Source: Henriciella sp. (lineage in GTDB: Bacteria > Pseudomonadota > Alphaproteobacteria > Caulobacterales > Hyphomonadaceae). From it: a stretch of 39,147 nucleotides of DNA. Below the pieces are notes generated by a model. It did not search any database and was not told the DNA's origin. It worked only from the letters and a program-made list of their open reading frames with translations. Position 1 is the stretch's first letter, and every line of letters starts with the position of its first letter. A program made the position numbers and the translations under genes. The stretch is from NCBI GenBank assembly GCA_013213825.1, contig JABSQA010000002.1, positions 1 through 39,147 on the forward strand, given 5' to 3'. This document shows, piece after piece, positions 35,429-39,147 of the stretch.

Positions 35429-36597
35429 TCGGCCATCAAATCAGCGAAACGCTGGAATAGGTAAAAACTGTCCTGTGGACCCGGGCTCGCTTCGGGGTGA
35501 TGCTGAACCGAGATAATCGGCTTACCAGCGACTTTTAGGCCCGAATTGGTGCCATCAAACAAAGACCTATGACTTTCTTCGACACCCGCGGGCAGGCTCT
35601 GAGGATCGACCGTGAAGCCATGATTCATGGATACGATTTCGACTTTTCCGGTCTCAAGGTCTTTGACCGGGTGATTGGCGCCATGATGGCCTTGCGCCAT
35701 TTTCATTGTCTTTGCGCCGAGGGTGAGGGCGAGCAATTGGTGACCCAAACAAATCCCTAGAAGCGGTAATCCGCTCTCGACCAAAGCGGTCAGCAAAGGT
35801 CCAACACGGGCATGGGTTGCAGCTGGATCACCTGGGCCGTTTGAGAGCACGACTCCATCGGGTTTGTGCGCTTTGATAGCCTCAAAATTGGTCTCGCCAT
35901 TCACAACAGTTGCGCGGGCCCCCACCGAGGCGAGATTCCGCAATATGTTTTTTTTGACCCCAAAATCGACCACGACGACATGCTTTTTCGGTGCGGTTTC
36001 GTCGGCAAACCCGTTTGCCAAATCCCATAGACGCTCGGAATGGTCGAACTCAGCGTCTGCTTCGACCTTGGCGGCGAGATCCGCCGCTTCCACGCCGGCC
36101 CAGGCTTGGGCGGCTTTAATCAGGGATTCGGTGTCGATATTGCCTTCAGGAGCGTACTGAATGGCACATTTCTGCATGCCTTTTTCGCGTATTAGGCGAG
36201 TGAGTGCGCGTGTATCGACACCAGACAGACCGATAATGTCATTTTTCGCTAACCAAGCTTCAAAATGATCATCGGCGCGCCAATTGGATGGCGGTGTAAT
36301 GGCCTCGCGAAATACCGTTCCGACGGCGGCTTTTGTGGCGGGTTGGCTAGATTCTTCGTGATCATCAGGGTTTGCGCCGACATTGCCGATATGGGGAAAT
36401 GTGAACAATACAACCTGCTCTGCATATGAAGGATCAGTTAGAATTTCCTGATATCCCGTCATTGCCGTATTGAAACAAAGCTCGCCAACGGCAATGCCTA
36501 CGCGGCCCGCGCCGATTCCGAGGAAGACGGTCCCGTCTGCCAATGCGAGTGCCCCGCTCGCCTGCATGGCGAAACCGGATTGATTTTTGTCATTCAT
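35425..36597 (-). CDS. carA: Carbamoyl-phosphate synthase small subunit
   Basis: A 390-residue glutaminase subunit that feeds ammonia to CarB for arginine and pyrimidine synthesis. The N-terminal CarA domain shows [21 protein letters not shown] and [16 protein letters not shown]. The class I amidotransferase domain has [10 protein letters not shown], the nucleophile Cys283 in [13 protein letters not shown], and the catalytic His-Glu of [18 protein letters not shown] ribosome binding site lies 7 nt before the ATG. carB is not in the window. It is divergent from the GatB/YqeY-domain gene, an arrangement common in alphaproteobacteria. Confidence 0.97.
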   Translation of the reverse strand: MNDKNQSGFAMQASGALALADGTVFLGIGAGRVGIAVGELCFNTAMTGYQEILTDPSYAEQVVLFTFPHIGNVGANPDDHEESSQPATKAAVGTVFREAITPPSNWRADDHFEAWLAKNDIIGLSGVDTRALTRLIREKGMQKCAIQYAPEGNIDTESLIKAAQAWAGVEAADLAAKVEADAEFDHSERLWDLANGFADETAPKKHVVVVDFGVKKNILRNLASVGARATVVNGETNFEAIKAHKPDGVVLSNGPGDPAATHARVGPLLTALVESGLPLLGICLGHQLLALTLGAKTMKMAQGHHGANHPVKDLETGKVEIVSMNHGFTVDPQSLPAGVEESHRSLFDGTNSGLKVAGKPIISVQHHPEASPGPQDSFYLFQRFADLMAD

Positions 36598-36741
36598 GCC
36601 CTTACCTCCGTTGTTTCGCTGGACTCACGTCCGTTTTGTCGCCTTAACGGTTTCTCAGGCAAACGGGTGGCAGATAGAGTGCTGCGGCCAGGACCGTCAA
36701 GCGGTTTTGGAGTGGAAATAACGGCTTTTTGAGGCGTTCAT

Positions 36742-37230
36742 ATGGGTCAATTGGATCAAACCGTCCAACTCACACTTAGAAATCGCATTAACACAGCGCT
36801 CGACCAAGCGGAGTCGGACGATGTGAATGGCGTTGTCGCGCAGACATTGCGCCTAGTGAAATGTGCGATGGACGATCGCGATGTGATCGCGCGCAGCCGC
36901 GGTGAATGCTCTGGCTGTGATAATGACGTGATTGTTGAGCTGCTCGAAACCATGGCGGCCCAACGCGAACAGTCGATCAAGCAATATGATGACGCTGGAC
37001 GCGTGGTCGATGCTGAGCGTGAGCGCGAGGAATTGGAGGTTCTAACCAGCTTCCTGCCAAAGCCGCTTGCCGGCGAAGACTTGAATGTCGCGGCTGAAAC
37101 CGTCGTTCGCGAATTGCAGGCGCACAAGCTCAAAGATGTTGGTCGGTGCATGAGCGCGCTTCGCGAAAAATATCCTGGTCGAATCGAGTGCGGACCTGCC
37201 AGCAAAGCTGTTCGCGCGGCGATAGGCTAG
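36742..37230 (+). CDS. GatB/YqeY-domain protein
   Basis: A 162-residue cytoplasmic protein of the YqeY family, which shares the tRNA-binding tail domain of GatB. NTLRLVKCAMDDRD-like text at the N-terminus (here TLRLVKCAMDDRDVIARS), KQYDDAGRVVDAEREREELEVLTSFLPKPL in the middle and the C-terminal CMSALREKYPGR are the usual landmarks. The exact function of the family is unclear; a link to tRNA-dependent amidation is assumed from the shared domain. Four or more cysteines (GECSGCDND) form a small cluster that is not universal in the family. It is transcribed away from carA. Confidence 0.87.
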   Translation: MGQLDQTVQLTLRNRINTALDQAESDDVNGVVAQTLRLVKCAMDDRDVIARSRGECSGCDNDVIVELLETMAAQREQSIKQYDDAGRVVDAEREREELEVLTSFLPKPLAGEDLNVAAETVVRELQAHKLKDVGRCMSALREKYPGRIECGPASKAVRAAIG

Positions 37231-37285
37231 ACCAATCCGTCAAACTTAGCGCATATTCAGCCTAATCTTGTGAGAGGGCTGATCC

Positions 37286-38551
37286 ATGAAATCTTTCATC
37301 ATCGCATTAGGCGCGCTCATTTTGGGCGCTTTCATTGGCGGCTTCACCTATCATAGCGTCGTCCCACCGCTGACCGATGTGATGGCGCGTGCGGCGGCGT
37401 TTGAAGGCGACGCGGACTATTTCTTTCAAAATGCCAGCGAGTTTTATCCAACCCGTACCGTGGCATCCGGTGAAGACAGCGCACCGCTCCCGAAACGTGA
37501 AGGGGTCCTGGACGGCTTCACCTATGAGTATGAAGGGGAAACGCGCCAACTTGCCGATCTCTACACGGAAATGGAAACCTCCGGTCTGATCATTGTTCAT
37601 AATGGGCAGGTGCTGCATGAATCCTATGGGCGTGGCGCGGATTCCGGGACGCGATTCACCACCTGGTCTTTGGTCAAATCGATCACATCGACTTTGGTGG
37701 GTGTGGCCGTGGCGGACGGATTGATCGACAGCGTTGATGATCCATTGGTGAAATATCTGCCTGAGGTCGCCGGCACCGCCTATGATGGCGTTACGGTGAA
37801 ACAGGCGATGCAAATGTCATCCGGTGTTCGCTACGATCCCGATCTATGGACGGGCAATATGGACGATACGAACGCGTTCATGACCAAAAGTGTCGTCACG
37901 GGCCAAGCCCCAGCCTTTGATTTGGCCATTGCTTACAAGCGCGAAAATGATCCTGGAACAAAGTTCAATTACAATACGGCAGAAAGTCAGGTCTTGCTTG
38001 AATTGGTGCGCCGGGTGAGCGGAATGGATGCGGCGGAATATCTCGAGCAAAAAATTTGGCGCCCCTTGGGCATGGAGCATTCCGGCGCATGGATCCTCGA
38101 TCATCCGGGAGCGGATGGCGCTGAAGTGGGCGGGGCGATGTTTAATGCCGCGCTGCGCGATTGGGCGCGCTTTGGTGTGTTTATTGAACAAGGCGGAGTC
38201 TGGGAGGGTGAACAGATTTTGCCTGTGGATTGGGTCGATCGGGCGACGGTCTCAGATGACGCCCACTTGAAGCCTGGCGAAGTTCATCCAAACCCTAATC
38301 GCGGTTATGCGTGGCATTGGTGGACCTATGCCGATGGGACGTTCACGGCGTCCGGGGCGAATGGCCAAACGCTATATGTCGATCGCGCCAACAATATTGT
38401 CGTGGCGCGGTCTAGCGCCTGGCCACAAGGATATGTCCGCGCGCATGATGATCAGAGTTTTGCCATGTATAAGGCGCTGGCAGACTGGTTGTCGCAAGCG
38501 CCAAGCGTGATTTCAGAGGAACCCGTAATTGAGGAACCCGAAGCCCCTTAA
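37286..38551 (+). CDS. Beta-lactamase-fold serine hydrolase
   Basis: A 421-residue exported or membrane-anchored serine hydrolase of the class C beta-lactamase / 6-aminohexanoate-dimer hydrolase group. The N-terminal hydrophobic segment (FIIALGALILGAFIGGF) is an anchor or signal. The SxxK motif is Ser128-Leu-Val-Lys131 in TTWSLVKSITS, the Tyr229-Asn motif is in FNYNTAESQVLLELV, and SGANGQTLYVD occupies the place of the third motif. The closing VISEEPVIEEPEAP is a short acidic tail. These enzymes act as esterases, amidases or peptidases as well as beta-lactamases, so no antibiotic resistance should be assumed. It overlaps the convergent GGDEF gene by 4 nt. Confidence 0.85.
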   Translation: MKSFIIALGALILGAFIGGFTYHSVVPPLTDVMARAAAFEGDADYFFQNASEFYPTRTVASGEDSAPLPKREGVLDGFTYEYEGETRQLADLYTEMETSGLIIVHNGQVLHESYGRGADSGTRFTTWSLVKSITSTLVGVAVADGLIDSVDDPLVKYLPEVAGTAYDGVTVKQAMQMSSGVRYDPDLWTGNMDDTNAFMTKSVVTGQAPAFDLAIAYKRENDPGTKFNYNTAESQVLLELVRRVSGMDAAEYLEQKIWRPLGMEHSGAWILDHPGADGAEVGGAMFNAALRDWARFGVFIEQGGVWEGEQILPVDWVDRATVSDDAHLKPGEVHPNPNRGYAWHWWTYADGTFTASGANGQTLYVDRANNIVVARSSAWPQGYVRAHDDQSFAMYKALADWLSQAPSVISEEPVIEEPEAP

Positions 38552-39147
38552 GCTGCGACGCTAAACCGGTTGCGGCCCTGATCTTTGGCTTCATACAGCG
38601 CATTGTCAGCGCGTGATAGAACCGAGCTAACTGAATCGCGGGGGTGCGCAATGCCGACGCCAAGGCTCGCCGATACGCGGATGCTTGTGCCTTGATAATC
38701 ACATGGATGCGCGGCCACGCGCGCGCGGATGGACTCAGCGCGTTCGTGCAACTCTGAAATGGTTTCATACGGCATCATGATAGCAAATTCTTCACCGCCG
38801 AGGCGCGCCACCAAACTCTCTTCTGGACACGCTTCCACAATCTGTCTGGCGGCATGAATCAGCACTTCGTCACCCGCATCGTGTCCATAGACATCATTGA
38901 CCTGTTTGAAATGATCGAGATCAACAATCATCAAAGACAGGCCAGCATACTCAAAATCAGTGGCGGCAAAACGATCATGCGCGGCGTACATAAAGGCTCG
39001 GCGATTCGCCAATCCAGTCATTTCGTCTGTCCGCGCCAGTTCCGAGATGGCCATCATCCGGCGGTGATTGCTGACAGATTGGAAGCCGACAATACCCGTA
39101 CATAAAGGCACAATAATGAGCGGCAGAATGATCGCTGTGCGCAAAGC
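38548..39147 (-). CDS. GGDEF-domain diguanylate cyclase (5' end beyond the window)
   Basis: The C-terminal 199 or so residues of a membrane-bound diguanylate cyclase, which makes the second messenger c-di-GMP. A membrane segment (IILPLIIVPLCTGIVGF) is followed by ARTDEMTGLANRRAF, the start of the GGDEF domain, then VDLDHFKQVNDVYGHDAGDEVL, the active-site loop ARLGGEEFAIM and SASLGVG, ADNALYEAKDQGRNR. The active site is intact. The RxxD inhibitory site usually found five residues before GGEEF is absent (EESLVARLGGEEF). The frame is open to the right edge; a TTG at 39144 is unlikely to be the true start. It is convergent with the serine hydrolase gene. Confidence 0.92.
   Translation of the reverse strand, partial: ALRTAIILPLIIVPLCTGIVGFQSVSNHRRMMAISELARTDEMTGLANRRAFMYAAHDRFAATDFEYAGLSLMIVDLDHFKQVNDVYGHDAGDEVLIHAARQIVEACPEESLVARLGGEEFAIMMPYETISELHERAESIRARVAAHPCDYQGTSIRVSASLGVGIAHPRDSVSSVLSRADNALYEAKDQGRNRFSVAA

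Noticed and set aside
1-39147. CRISPR arrays, insertion sequences and rRNA genes
   Set aside because: I saw no regularly spaced direct repeats, no transposase motifs with terminal repeats and no rRNA-like sequence.

Overview
This window looks like a chromosome segment from an alphaproteobacterium of the stalked or budding lineage (Caulobacterales/Maricaulales, Hyphomonadaceae-like). The reasons are a PodJ-type polarity protein, an NtrZ-like periplasmic protein, two full TTAA-N7-TTAA CtrA boxes, a MerR-controlled fatty-acid oxidation locus, and the block DUF3576-leuS-lptE-holA. No species name can be given from the sequence alone.

Layout. (1) 1-6408 is an accessory region, visibly richer in A+T than the rest. 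It holds a secreted 1571-residue RHS/YD-repeat protein with an unrecognised C-terminal tip, a small acidic candidate immunity protein starting 3 nt after it, a secreted protein of unknown function, and a start-less coding remnant. It ends at the 3' end of a tRNA-Thr(CGT) gene. (2) 6560-10861 (minus) is a haem-precursor operon in the order hemC, hemD, a mitofilin-like membrane protein, hemY. (3) 10905-13080 (plus) carries a Tat-lipoprotein GH5 glycosidase and tsaD. (4) 13077-14741 (minus) carries an NtrZ-like protein and a porin. (5) 14853-19388 (plus) is the housekeeping operon DUF3576 lipoprotein, leuS, lptE, holA, followed by a TspO-like membrane protein. (6) 20198-23908 (minus) is a podJ-like polarity gene with a CtrA box upstream. 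(7) 24116-32190 (plus) is a fatty-acid beta-oxidation locus: a MerR regulator, a DmdC/AcdA-type acyl-CoA dehydrogenase, then an operon of an LCAD-type acyl-CoA dehydrogenase, a barstar-like protein, a PaaI-type thioesterase, thiolase, a tiny glycine-zipper protein and the FadB/FadJ-type bifunctional enzyme. (8) 32307-34645 encodes envelope proteins: a lipoprotein, an OmpA-family lipoprotein and a LolA-like protein. (9) 34838-39147 holds a TetR regulator, carA, a GatB/YqeY-domain protein, a serine hydrolase and a GGDEF protein that runs off the right edge.

How it works together. The beta-oxidation locus is the clearest coordinated system. A 22-bp element matching at 19 of 22 positions lies in the merR promoter and, inverted, just upstream of the LCAD-type gene, which suggests autoregulation plus operon control by the MerR protein. 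Strong hairpins separate the transcripts. The two CtrA boxes suggest that the ntrZ-like and podJ-like genes are tied to the cell cycle.

The least explained elements are the RHS tip with its presumed immunity gene, a barstar homologue without a visible barnase inside the beta-oxidation operon, and a GH5 lipoprotein inserted between hemC and tsaD. All functional calls come from reading motifs in the sequence; no database search was possible.
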